Shown: positions 8,377-16,310, numbered from the stretch's first letter. The stretch is DNA of 30,214 bases from Bradyrhizobium sp. (GCA_028290305.1 JAQGKC010000198.1:1-30214); one strand, 5' to 3'. The notes: a model not told the origin generated them from the letters alone. Program-made: numbers and translations.

Positions 8377-9564
8377 TCAGGCACTTACACTTTCGCCGAG
8401 CCACTCGATCGCGGCTTCGGTGCCGCCCTTGCCGTGCGGGATATCGAGCGCATTGAGGGCGACCTCGATGACACCGAGCGTGCCCAGAATCATCGGCGCG
8501 TTGACGTGACCCATATGGGCGATCCGGAACGCCTGGCTGGTCAGTTCGCCAATTCCGGTACCGAGCACCACGCCGCATTTCTCCTTGCAATAACGTTGCA
8601 GCGCGACCGGATCGTGGCCATTCGACATCAACACGGTCGTAACTGTGTCCGAGCGCTCGCCTGGCTCAGCGATGTTGAAGCTGAGCACCTGGCCCTCGGC
8701 CCAGGTCGCGACCGCGCGGCGTACCGCTTCGGCCAACAGGCGATGGCGCAGGAACACGTTCTCAAGCTGCTCATCGAACAGCATATCGATGGCCTCGCGC
8801 AGCGCGAACAACAGATGCACCGGCGCGGTGCCGGCATATTTCCGGTAGTGCTCGAGGCCTTCGCGTTCGGTCCAGTCCCAATACGGCGTTCGCAAGTTAG
8901 CTGTCTTGTGCACCTCGCGGGCACGCTCATTGGCGGCGACGAAGCCGAGGCCGGGCGGCGCCATCAGGCCTTTCTGCGATCCGGACATCGCGACGTCGAT
9001 GCCCCACGCGTCCATCTGAAACGGCATGCAGCCGAGCGATGCGACGGCATCAACCATGAACAGTGCCGGGTGATTGGCTGATTTGATCGCCTTGCCGATG
9101 GCTTCGATGTCGTTGACTGCGCCGGAGGCAGTATCGACCTGCACCGCGAGGATCGCCTTGATCTTGTGATCCTTGTCCTGCCGCAAGCGGGCTTCGACCT
9201 CCGCCGGCCGGATCGAACGGCGCCAGTCGCCCTTCAGCACTTCGACGTCGGCGCCCATGGCGGCGGCGGCGTTGCCCCAGCCGATGGCAAACCGGCCGCT
9301 CTCCAGCACCAGAACCTTGTCGCCGCGCGACAGCACGTTGCTGAGAACAGCTTCCCACGCGCCATGGCCATTGGCGATATAGATGTAGGAACGGCCCTTG
9401 GTGGCGAATAACCGGCTGAGATCGCGCAGCAGGCTGTCGGTCAGCCCAACCATCTCATCGGAGTAGATGTCCAGCGCAGGACGATGCATCGCCCGCAACA
9501 CTTCATCGGGCATGGTGGTGGGTCCGGGAATCGCCAGAAATTCCCGGCCTGCGCGAACAACCAT
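8377..9564 (-). CDS. Class V aminotransferase, serine/alanine-glyoxylate aminotransferase type
   Basis: The 395-aa PLP enzyme most likely moves an amino group from serine or alanine to glyoxylate. It opens with the family mark FLAIPGPTTMPDEVLRAM; ANGHGAWEAVLSNVL binds the cofactor phosphate. MVDAVASLGCMP carries the cofactor-contacting Asp, and the Schiff-base lysine is Lys198 in GSQKGLMAPPG. FRIAHMGHVNAPMI near the C-terminus is typical of the group. ATG 9564 is chosen because AAGGA precedes it by about 9 nt; the longer TTG/ATG options lack one. Related class V enzymes act on 2-aminoethylphosphonate, and the transporter operon 98 bp downstream could import such a compound, but the motifs fit serine-glyoxylate better. 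A strong inverted repeat lies 29 bp upstream. Confidence 0.88.
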   Translation of the reverse strand: MVVRAGREFLAIPGPTTMPDEVLRAMHRPALDIYSDEMVGLTDSLLRDLSRLFATKGRSYIYIANGHGAWEAVLSNVLSRGDKVLVLESGRFAIGWGNAAAAMGADVEVLKGDWRRSIRPAEVEARLRQDKDHKIKAILAVQVDTASGAVNDIEAIGKAIKSANHPALFMVDAVASLGCMPFQMDAWGIDVAMSGSQKGLMAPPGLGFVAANERAREVHKTANLRTPYWDWTEREGLEHYRKYAGTAPVHLLFALREAIDMLFDEQLENVFLRHRLLAEAVRRAVATWAEGQVLSFNIAEPGERSDTVTTVLMSNGHDPVALQRYCKEKCGVVLGTGIGELTSQAFRIAHMGHVNAPMILGTLGVIEVALNALDIPHGKGGTEAAIEWLGESVSA

Positions 9565-9592
9565 TGTTGGGGTTCCTTGTTGGAGCGGCACG

Positions 9593-9625
9593 CTGATACG
9601 GCTTGTCGCGTAATCAACGTATCAG
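9593..9625 (-). promoter_or_regulatory. Inverted repeat upstream of the aminotransferase gene, candidate operator
   Basis: CTGATACG (9593-9600) and CGTATCAG (9618-9625) are perfect 8-bp complements 17 bp apart. The pair starts 29 bp upstream of the aminotransferase ATG and lies between this gene and the thermonuclease gene, both on the minus strand. Spacing of about 25 bp between half-site centres fits a dimeric regulator binding on one face of the helix, or a leader hairpin. No regulator gene is adjacent. Confidence 0.4.
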
Positions 9626-9685
9626 GATGCACATGGAGAATTCAGCCAGAGGCTTTTACGCAGGTAGGATCGAGAAGAAAAGCGG

Positions 9686-10411
9686 CTATCGTTTGGTCTC
9701 GCGGCAGCCCGCGGCTTCGGCGTCCTCGACCGAACAGAACCAGCGCGTGCCCTTGCTGATCTGCATCTTGATCTGCGCATACCACCGGCTGCTGGGCGTG
9801 TGATAGATGCATTCGCCGGCGCCGTTGACATTGCCCTTGATGGTGCAGTCGGGTGAGGGGGCGACCGATCCCGATGCCGACGCCAGCAGGATCGCGTGGG
9901 CATTTTGCGGTGGCTTGGCAGCCCCGAGAATGGCCGTCTTCTTGTTGCGGATGCGCCAGTCCCACGGCGCGATGAAGGCGCCCTGCCACATGCCGGCCTT
10001 GGCCTCGCGCGCGGCCTTTTCGTCGGCATCGTAGTCATGGGAAAAGCGTGCATAGGACAAGGCCCATCCGTTCTTCACCAGCCATTTCTGGATGTCCTCG
10101 CCGTCGACCTCGCATCTCGCCACCGAGCGGCCGCGACGGTCGGTCTGGCTGACGTGACAGGTCCAGGTCTTGTTCTCGGCGTGGTGAATGAGTTCGTCGC
10201 GCGCCGCGATGCCGCAGGTCCAGCGCTCGCCCTTGGTGTTGAGGCAAAGCTGATCCACCGACGGCGCATCGATGCCGCCGAGACGGATTCGGGAATTGCC
10301 GATCTGGATCTGGTCGCCTTCGCGGATCTTCGGAATTCCCGATATGTCGGCCGCTTCGGCCATCGCCGGCAGCAGAAGGACTGGAATCACGAATAGGAAT
10401 TTCATGAACAT
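9686..10411 (-). CDS. Secreted thermonuclease-like (SNase) protein, catalytic Glu replaced
   Basis: The 241-aa protein has a signal peptide (MFMKFLFVIPVLLLPAMAEA) and a staphylococcal-nuclease fold (about residues 28-150). Compared with S. aureus nuclease, the calcium ligands are present (Asp33 in EGDQI, Asp48 in GGIDAP), as are the two arginines (Arg43 in RIRLGG, Arg95 in DRRGRSVARC). The residue after DAP, which is the general base Glu43 in the model enzyme, is Ser51. The protein is Cys-rich, as expected in the periplasm. A C-terminal extension (about 190-241) with TIKGNVNGAGECIYH and GTRWFCSVEDAEAAGCR is a recurrent tail on secreted alphaproteobacterial proteins. Whether it still cuts nucleic acid is open. 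ATG 10405 is an equally good start. Confidence 0.82.
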   Translation of the reverse strand: MFMKFLFVIPVLLLPAMAEAADISGIPKIREGDQIQIGNSRIRLGGIDAPSVDQLCLNTKGERWTCGIAARDELIHHAENKTWTCHVSQTDRRGRSVARCEVDGEDIQKWLVKNGWALSYARFSHDYDADEKAAREAKAGMWQGAFIAPWDWRIRNKKTAILGAAKPPQNAHAILLASASGSVAPSPDCTIKGNVNGAGECIYHTPSSRWYAQIKMQISKGTRWFCSVEDAEAAGCRETKR

Positions 10412-10513
10412 GCAAAGGTGCCGTATCCAATATGGAATCGGTTTGTGATAGCGGCGGATTGTGGTGCCGATTGGGTCGGTGCACCAGCGCCCGGCCTGGT
10501 GCCCGCTTTCAAC

Positions 10514-12271
10514 TTAACGCGATAACCGGACCGATGAGGCGCCCACTCCATGCATCATGGCCCGGCGGGCCAGCGCAAGACCCATCAACACGAATGCCGA
10601 GGTCACTTCGGGGCCGCCGACCAGGATGCGGGTCGGGGTCTTCATCTTGTTCCATTCATAGGCCTTGAACGGTCCGCGCCGGCCGCCCTCGCCGAGATGG
10701 CTGACGATGCAATGCAAAGCCGGCGTGAAGGTCGCTGGCGCTGCGCCGAGGTGGCCCAATGCGATCAGCGCCAAGGCCGCGTCGAACACGTTCATCTCGC
10801 CCGCGATCAGTTCGCCCTCGACATAGGCCAGCACCTTGGCCCGGATGAAATCGAACGCGCCCTCGGGGTCGATCGCCCGCCGGGCGGCAACCGGCAACGC
10901 TGTCAACGCGGCGTAGCAACGGCCGAAATAGGCGCAATAAAGCTCCGGCAGATAATAGATATGCGACCGCGGATTGGTGAACGCGCCGCTTTGCGCCAGG
11001 CGTTTTTGAAAGCCGATGATCCCGCGAACGGTCGCCAGCCGTTGCGGGGTCTCGATGATCTTCCATCGGCTGAAGTTGCGGAAACTGACCTCGAGGATGT
11101 CGAGATTGAGGGTCGGATCGAGATCATTGCCGAACGGCCGTTCGCCGGCGAGGTTGTCGATCCAGGTGACGACGCCGCCTTCGTAATCGATGTTGTCGTT
11201 GAGCGGCACCGTCACAAGCGGTTCGTTGCTGCCGCCGCCGACCTGGTAGCCGGCGTAGAAGTCGATCAGCGGCTGCGCCAGGATCGGATCGGTCGAGCCG
11301 GCCTGCGTCGCCGCCGAGAAGGCACAGGCTGTGGTGTCGCAATCCGGCACATAGATGCCGAAGCCGAGATCCTGCTTGATCTGCGCGAAGAGCCGGGAAA
11401 ACCGCGGATGCGGCAATGGTGCGAGCGCCGTGATGACGCTGACGGTGCTGCCGTCCTGCGCGCGCACGTCCTCCCGGCTGGTGACGAGGCAGAACTCGAC
11501 CATCTCGGCAATCGCGCGCCGCGACGCCCTGGTCTCATCCGGTGACGCGAGACCGGTTTCCATAAAACTCAGCAACGCCTCGGTGAAAAACGCATCGTAA
11601 TAGGCGGAGCGATGGCGGATCTGCACCGGCTCCCACATCGGTTCGGCGATGCCGGTCCAGGGCGGGTTGATCAGCGCGCGGGCGGGCGAGCGCGCGATGA
11701 AGATCCGCGCCAGGTTGAACAGCAGCGTCGAGTTCTTGTAGCCGCGCGAATTGAGGCCGGTCAGCGCCATCAGCAATTCGCGGCCGCCCATATCGGCATC
11801 GCCGATCAGGTTGAAAGCGGCGTAGGTCGGGATGAAGCCGTTCTTTCGAAAGGATCGTAACAGGTGCGCCCCGCAGCTGCGGATCACGGCTTCGATCTCG
11901 CCCAGGGCTGGCGCGCGCCCGGGCGCCGGCACGGGCTTGGGCCTGGGGTGCTGCAACTCGATCGTATCCAGCAGCGCCGCCACCGGCTGGCCGATCGCGG
12001 CCCAATCCGGAATCTCATCATCGCGGGCCCGGATCAGCGCTTCGCGCAAGCGTTGCAGGCGCGGCTCGTCGCGCAGTTCGGCAAGTCCGGTCCGGCACAG
12101 CAGCGGGCGCAAGGCCGGATTTCCCAGCGCGGTACGGTAGAATTTGCCGATGTGCTGGTCGCCGCCGGCGTGGCACAGAAGCAGGGGATCGCAGAGGTCG
12201 TACAGCGACGGCCCGTCCTTCCGGGCGGTCAGTGCGCGATATGCCGCACCGGCGAAATGCTGAAAATGCAT
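10514..12271 (-). CDS. Uncharacterised protein with terpene-cyclase-like DxDTTA motif
   Basis: The 586-aa protein is not one I can name. It has no signal peptide or clear membrane segment and is rich in short helices. Residues 308-316 read VPDCDTTAC, which matches the DxDTTA / DxDDTA acid motif of class II terpene and squalene-hopene cyclases. ALALIALGHLGA near 500 and GGPEVTSAFVLMGLALA near the C-terminus resemble the repeated helix pairs of alpha/alpha-toroid proteins of that superfamily. GGGSNEPLVTVPLNDN and EGGVVTWIDN (about 345-374) are striking unplaced blocks. The evidence is motif-level only, so prenyl or terpenoid chemistry is a guess; other alpha/alpha-toroid enzymes are possible. 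ATG 12271 follows GGAAAG by about 8 nt; the in-frame extension upstream to 12430 is Arg-rich and unlike coding sequence. It is monocistronic by spacing. Confidence 0.7.
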   Translation of the reverse strand: MHFQHFAGAAYRALTARKDGPSLYDLCDPLLLCHAGGDQHIGKFYRTALGNPALRPLLCRTGLAELRDEPRLQRLREALIRARDDEIPDWAAIGQPVAALLDTIELQHPRPKPVPAPGRAPALGEIEAVIRSCGAHLLRSFRKNGFIPTYAAFNLIGDADMGGRELLMALTGLNSRGYKNSTLLFNLARIFIARSPARALINPPWTGIAEPMWEPVQIRHRSAYYDAFFTEALLSFMETGLASPDETRASRRAIAEMVEFCLVTSREDVRAQDGSTVSVITALAPLPHPRFSRLFAQIKQDLGFGIYVPDCDTTACAFSAATQAGSTDPILAQPLIDFYAGYQVGGGSNEPLVTVPLNDNIDYEGGVVTWIDNLAGERPFGNDLDPTLNLDILEVSFRNFSRWKIIETPQRLATVRGIIGFQKRLAQSGAFTNPRSHIYYLPELYCAYFGRCYAALTALPVAARRAIDPEGAFDFIRAKVLAYVEGELIAGEMNVFDAALALIALGHLGAAPATFTPALHCIVSHLGEGGRRGPFKAYEWNKMKTPTRILVGGPEVTSAFVLMGLALARRAMMHGVGASSVRLSR

Positions 12272-12690
12272 GGAGTTTCTTTCCGCGCGATCCCCCCGCG
12301 CGTTCCGCCAACCGCGCCGGATCCGCAACCGCGGCTGGCGCTTCCTCCCCTGGAATCTGCAAATCCCGAATCTGCAAGTGCTTGAAAACCTACCCGAATA
12401 GGCCGGAAATACAAATGTGACCGATATCACAGCGGAGCAGGGCTGTTCCGCGGCAGGGTAGGGGCGGTCAGAAAGCGCTAACCATTAAGGAAACCATAAG
12501 CATGCCCCGCAGGGCGGTATTCGACAAATGAGGTTGCCCGGCAAGGCCCTGAAGGTTAAGGGTTTGCTTGTTGCAGTGCCGCAAATTGAGCATAATTGGA
12601 CGGCAACCCGTCCGGCACCCCCAAAACCCCCGATGGCGTCGGCGCGACTAAAACACGCGCGCCTATGTCAACGACCAGGAACGAACCGCG
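12272..12690. promoter_or_regulatory. 419-bp divergent intergenic region with CtrA-like motif
   Basis: This gap separates the divergent DxDTTA-protein and caspase-like genes and should carry both promoters. At 12478-12499 the sequence CTAACCATTAAGG-AAACCATAAG contains CTAACCAT, one base off the TTAACCAT half-site used by the alphaproteobacterial cell-cycle regulator CtrA, with a second CCATAA close by. The match is short, so the assignment is weak. No convincing ORF, RNA gene or terminator was found; the ORF-like stretch at 12528-12839 overlaps the real gene out of frame. Confidence 0.25.
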
Positions 12691-13551
12691 ATGAATGTAC
12701 CGCAGCTTCGCATCTCCCGCCGCTCGCTCACCATTGCCGCCGCTTTCGCAGGCGTGGTGTCGCTGGCGATCGGCGCCCATGCTGCGCTGAGCATGCGGGC
12801 CCTGGATGCGGCGAAGGCCATCGCAACCGAGCAGGATGACAATGCCACCAGGCGCGCTTCGCGGATCGCGTTGGTGATCGGCAACGGTCATTACCCCGAC
12901 GCCAATGCGCCATTGGCCCAGCCGATCAATGATGCACGCGGCCTGACGGCGGCGCTGCGCCGCAACGGCTTCGACGTCGACGTTGTCGAGGACGCCAGCA
13001 AGGACGACATGAACCGCGCGGTCGATCGGCTGAAATCGAAGATCAGGCCGGATTCCGTGGTCATGCTGTTCTTCGGCGGCTACGGCGTTCAGGTCGGCCG
13101 CGAGAGCTACATGATCCCGGTCGATGCCGCGATCTGGAAGGAAGCCGACGTGCGCCGCGACGGGCTCAGCATTGAAGCGGTGCTCGATGTGATGAAGGAA
13201 CGCGGCGCCCGCGCCAAGCTCGTCGTCATCGACGCCTCGCGCCGTAACCCTTACGAACGCCGCTTCCGCGCATTCTCCCATGGGCTGGCGCCGATCAACG
13301 CGCCCGACAATGCGCTGATATTGTCTTCGGCCACGCCGGGCAAGGTGGCCGACGATTCCAGGGGCCAGTACAGCGTGCTGATGGCCGAGCTGCTCACTAA
13401 CCTCAACGCGCAGGCCTCGGGCGCCGAGACCGTCTTCAACAAGACCCGCGTCGCGATCTCGCGCGCCTCCGAAGGCGAGCAGGTCCCCTCGGTGTCGTCC
13501 TCGCTGCAGGAAGACGTCCGCTTCGGATCGAGCGAAAACGTCGGCGGTTAA
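12691..13551 (+). CDS. Caspase-like (peptidase C14 fold) protein with both catalytic residues substituted
   Basis: The 286-aa protein has an N-terminal signal anchor (about residues 12-34) and one caspase p20-like domain (about 57-270). It begins with RIALVIGNGHYPDANAPL and NDARGLTAALRRNGFDV, hallmark blocks of prokaryotic caspase homologues. The His normally in xxSGHG is Tyr131 (LFFGGYGVQ, codon TAC at 13081) and the Cys normally in DACR is Ser183 (VIDASRRNPY, codon TCG at 13237). The fold-defining surroundings are intact, including a Pro-Val-Asp after the first site. The protein therefore cannot work as a Cys-His peptidase; a binding or scaffold role is likelier. Length is normal for a stand-alone homologue. 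It is monocistronic, ending in a palindrome-rich convergent gap. Confidence 0.88.
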   Translation: MNVPQLRISRRSLTIAAAFAGVVSLAIGAHAALSMRALDAAKAIATEQDDNATRRASRIALVIGNGHYPDANAPLAQPINDARGLTAALRRNGFDVDVVEDASKDDMNRAVDRLKSKIRPDSVVMLFFGGYGVQVGRESYMIPVDAAIWKEADVRRDGLSIEAVLDVMKERGARAKLVVIDASRRNPYERRFRAFSHGLAPINAPDNALILSSATPGKVADDSRGQYSVLMAELLTNLNAQASGAETVFNKTRVAISRASEGEQVPSVSSSLQEDVRFGSSENVGG

Positions 13552-13569
13552 AGCGGGTGCGGAGTTAGC

Positions 13570-13722
13570 ATTCGTCGTCCCTGCGAACGCAGGGACCCAT
13601 AACCCCTGGCCTAAAAAAGTGAAAAAAGGCCTCTGCTCCAGCGCCTAAACGAGAATCCGCGCCCCCGCGATGAGCGCAATTGCGCTCACGCTGGGGCCCC
13701 TGCGTTCGCAGGGACGACCCGA
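13570..13722. repeat. Pair of inverted GTCCCTGCG/CGCAGGGAC repeats, likely bidirectional terminator
   Basis: The first unit is GTCCCTGCG-AA-CGCAGGGAC (13577-13596). The second, in opposite orientation, has CCCTGCG-TT-CGCAGGG at 13698-13713. Between them TGAGCGCAATTGCGCTCA (13671-13688) is a perfect 18-bp palindrome. The two units share flanking bases (TCGTCCCTGCG) when one is reversed, so the whole block is an inverted duplication. It fills the gap between convergent genes (caspase-like and adaptor), where a two-way transcription stop is expected. I recall this motif as a common multicopy intergenic repeat in Bradyrhizobium. Confidence 0.65.
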
Positions 13723-13737
13723 ATAAGATTCCCCCCG

Positions 13738-14637
13738 CTACTTCGCGTCCGCGCTTGATGTCTCCGGCCTCACCGGATCGCCTTCGCGCAGCAGCGCTCC
13801 GGCGCGCGCCACCACGACGTCGCCTTCCGTCAGGCCCTCGCGGATTTCGACCTGGCCGGCCGACATCAATCCGACTTCGACCCGCCTTGTCTCGACCCGC
13901 TGCCGCCGCACCACCTGAACCACGGTGCCGGCGGTGCCGTAGAGCACGGCGGTGAGCGGCACCGCCACGCCGCAGCTTTGGCCGGTCTTGATCATCGCCC
14001 GTCCCGATGAATTCACCAAAAGGCGCTGGTCCGATGTCACGGCGATCGTTACCTGGCCCAGCTGCACGTTGGGTTCGACGGTCGGGGCTATCCTCGAGAC
14101 CTTGCCGTCGACCTCGCCCGCGCCGATGATCTTGATCCGCGCCGGCTGATTGACCTTCAGTTTCGCGATGTCCCGGGTCGGCACCAGGCCGATCAGGTCG
14201 AATTCGCTGCGGGCGATGATGGTGAACAGCGCTTCGCCCTTGCCCGACGCCACCGCGCCGACCGCGGCCGAGGAATTGGAGATCAGCCCGGCCACGGGAG
14301 CCTGCACCTGCACCGCTCCGCCTTCGGGCAGGGTAAGCCGGGCCAGCGTTTGACCGGCCGTCACATTGTCTCCGGCATCGGCCAGGATTTCCGTCACCTT
14401 CAGGCCCTGCCGATCCGGACGGACCGAGGTCTCGTCTCGCGGGCGCATGATGCCCGACACCTCGACGATATTGGAGAAGCAGGATTTCGCCGCCTTGAGC
14501 ACCGTCACGGCCGCGCCCTTGGGCGCGATGTCGGCCTCCTCGGCGGCAAGGGAGGGCTGCGCGGCGAGGCAGAACAGCCCCGCGACGACGGGGGTCACGA
14601 GCTTCCGCGAAAGGTCGAGCGCGGCGAGAGGGTGCAT
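13738..14637 (-). CDS. HlyD/RND-type periplasmic adaptor protein, without adjacent permease
   Basis: The 299-aa secreted protein has a signal peptide (GLFCLAAQPSLAA, about residues 20-32) and the membrane-fusion-protein layout. A lipoyl-like half lies at about 80-125 (VTEILADAGDNVTAGQTLARL and VQAPVAGLI), with a beta-barrel domain at about 145-215. A membrane-proximal domain follows, with EIREGLTEGDVVVARAGALLREGDPV near the end. The helical hairpin between the two lipoyl halves is nearly absent, so it is a short adaptor. Adaptors of this class normally link an inner-membrane pump to an outer-membrane channel, but neither neighbour encodes one. A TATTCCAG/CTGGGAATA hairpin at 14641-14665 lies directly ahead of the start codon. 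The ATG has no strong SD, so the exact start is uncertain. Confidence 0.8.
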   Translation of the reverse strand: MHPLAALDLSRKLVTPVVAGLFCLAAQPSLAAEEADIAPKGAAVTVLKAAKSCFSNIVEVSGIMRPRDETSVRPDRQGLKVTEILADAGDNVTAGQTLARLTLPEGGAVQVQAPVAGLISNSSAAVGAVASGKGEALFTIIARSEFDLIGLVPTRDIAKLKVNQPARIKIIGAGEVDGKVSRIAPTVEPNVQLGQVTIAVTSDQRLLVNSSGRAMIKTGQSCGVAVPLTAVLYGTAGTVVQVVRRQRVETRRVEVGLMSAGQVEIREGLTEGDVVVARAGALLREGDPVRPETSSADAK

Positions 14638-14815
14638 CGGTATTCCAGTGCAGTTTCTGGGAATATCGATATCAGAAGGGGGGCGTTGGGGCCAAGCGGG
14701 AATAAGGAGCGGATCTAGTGATTGCGGAGCGTCGGGAAAATCTGAGCAAAAATTTTAATCGAGGGTGCCGACCAAATTGGATAAGGCAAAGGGTGAACCG
14801 GCAGCCAACGTCAGG

Positions 14816-15604
14816 CTAGTTGTGGGACGACCTCCGAACGGACAGCCGTCCTCGAAAATCTCTTACAAGTTGAATAAGGCTTCCATTTTGGAAGTCCGGG
14901 ATGCCGGCGTTTTTCGTAACCCACGTGTAAATTCCTTCGTTTAGAACGGTCCACATGGAGCCGACGCCGTCGGTGTCATCGACCATGATCTCGCCATCCA
15001 GTAACTTGCCTGTGTTGGCAAAGCGGAGAGAACGGTCCGTCGCAGAGAACACGCCAAATCCAAGATGCTCCTTAAGGACAGCAAGCCGACCGTCGACCTC
15101 GACGGCTTCGACACCAGTAGATGATTTGAACGCGGATACCGTCAAAAACTGTACTTGTAGTGACTCAAGCGCGATCGCCCAATCCCTGTTATGCTTGTTA
15201 GCGACAACAGCCACGCTACGAGGCACGACTTTCAGAAAAGTCTGTATTTGATTTGCAGGTAATCCGATTTCGCGGGCCAGTATAGTCACGCAATCAGGCT
15301 GAGCCTCACCATATTGGAATGCCCGGACTTGGGGCAAAACATGATTTGCTAAAGAATGCGATGTCAGTTCAACTTCAATCACGAACCAGTGCGATAGGTC
15401 CTTCGCGATAAGAGCGAGGTCCGGCTTGGAGATTACGTTATCGAGCTTAAGACTGCCGCCAAATACGATGCATTGATAGTCCGGGTATACGCACATCAAC
15501 GCTTTGGCGACAACATACTCAAATTCCATTTCGTTAGCGGCGTCGGCATCCCATCGTTGGAAGAGGTTTTGTTCACTGCACTCTCCGAAGACAATCGTGC
15601 TCAT
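14816..15604 (-). CDS. Putative PD-(D/E)xK-like nuclease or DNA-modification partner protein
   Basis: I do not recognise the family of this 262-aa protein. Residues 24-36 form an acidic helix (NEMEFEYVVAKAL), then KPDLALI (60-66) and WFVIEVELTSHS (73-84) follow. This spacing (helix Glu, PD, then ExE after about 15 residues) resembles PD-(D/E)xK nucleases, with the catalytic Lys position occupied by Glu79. FQYGEAQPDCVTILA may be a core strand of such a fold. The start ATG overlaps the stop of the methyltransferase gene (ATGA at 15604-15601), so translation is coupled. Context suggests a restriction or defence role. Base composition is visibly less GC-rich than the neighbours, pointing to acquisition by transfer. 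Function is inferred from context and a short motif. Confidence 0.55.
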   Translation of the reverse strand: MSTIVFGECSEQNLFQRWDADAANEMEFEYVVAKALMCVYPDYQCIVFGGSLKLDNVISKPDLALIAKDLSHWFVIEVELTSHSLANHVLPQVRAFQYGEAQPDCVTILAREIGLPANQIQTFLKVVPRSVAVVANKHNRDWAIALESLQVQFLTVSAFKSSTGVEAVEVDGRLAVLKEHLGFGVFSATDRSLRFANTGKLLDGEIMVDDTDGVGSMWTVLNEGIYTWVTKNAGIPDFQNGSLIQLVRDFRGRLSVRRSSHN

Positions 15605-16212
15605 GCGTGTTGAAGATGCTCAGTCTTCGACATCCACCAAACGTGGGTGAAAGAGTCTTTCAATCTTTCACGATTGACGTTGACCCATTGAGCTGGGCTC
15701 GGGAGGCGTGCGGGATTGTGGCATATGACATGTTGAGAGAGGTGAAGTCCGCCAGACTTCTTGAACGCAAGTAGGGCCTCTATGCCGAGCGTTGACATCA
15801 CCGGCACGCCTGGCTCCCAAGAATTACCGATCTCCATAACAATGGAGCCGTTCTTAGACAGGAGTTTACAAAGGCGCGGGGCTAACTTCTCTAGCCACTG
15901 GATGTACGAGGCCCCGGTTTCATTGCCATACCGCTTCTTCCGCACGAGAGGAAACGGCGGTGATGTGAAAATCAAGTTTACCTTGCCCTCCAGCGATGAC
16001 GTTGCGCGCGTATCAAGCACGTCCTCAATCCGGCCGATAAGCATCCGCCCGCGTTTTGTGCGGTACGCAATCGAGTAACCTGACTTGGAGGTTTTTCGGG
16101 CGGCAGCTTTTTTCTTGGGTCTACTTTTCTTGCTTTTCTTCGTACTTGCCATGAATGGCGTTTGCCCCGATCGAAACGGTTGAATCCCCGAACCCACACT
16201 ACCAATACTCAT
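15601..16212 (-). CDS. Beta-class DNA methyltransferase, lacking the C-terminal SAM-binding half
   Basis: The 203-aa protein begins with a Lys-rich tail (residues 21-45) followed by RGRMLIGRIEDVL and FTSPPF (82-87), the catalytic motif IV of N4-cytosine / N6-adenine methyltransferases of the beta class. GSIVMEIGNSWEPG and LKDSFTHVWWMSKTEHL follow, as in full-length relatives. Those relatives continue for about 150-200 residues to the SAM-binding motif DPFxGSGTT; here the ORF ends right after the SKT block and I see no C-terminal half in any frame downstream. The protein is thus either broken, or a half-enzyme that borrows SAM binding from a partner. It overlaps the next gene by 4 bp, which argues for an organised operon rather than random decay. 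M21 (16152) is an alternative start. GC content is low for the window. Confidence 0.7.
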   Translation of the reverse strand: MSIGSVGSGIQPFRSGQTPFMASTKKSKKSRPKKKAAARKTSKSGYSIAYRTKRGRMLIGRIEDVLDTRATSSLEGKVNLIFTSPPFPLVRKKRYGNETGASYIQWLEKLAPRLCKLLSKNGSIVMEIGNSWEPGVPVMSTLGIEALLAFKKSGGLHLSQHVICHNPARLPSPAQWVNVNRERLKDSFTHVWWMSKTEHLQHA

Positions 16213-16310
16213 GGATACCTAGCATGCGTGGGAACAATTGCGCGTGTAATTCCAACCGGTGCCCGTCATGTGCCCAAGAGATTTTGGACAGAATCGTAGC
16301 GTTTGGTAAT

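Noticed and set aside
12272..12430. 53-residue N-terminal extension of the DxDTTA protein
   Set aside because: Arg-rich and unlike coding sequence, while the ATG at 12271 has a ribosome binding site.
13671..13688. 18-bp perfect palindrome resembling a lac-type operator
   Set aside because: It sits between convergent genes within a repeat block, where no promoter is expected; treated as part of the repeat.
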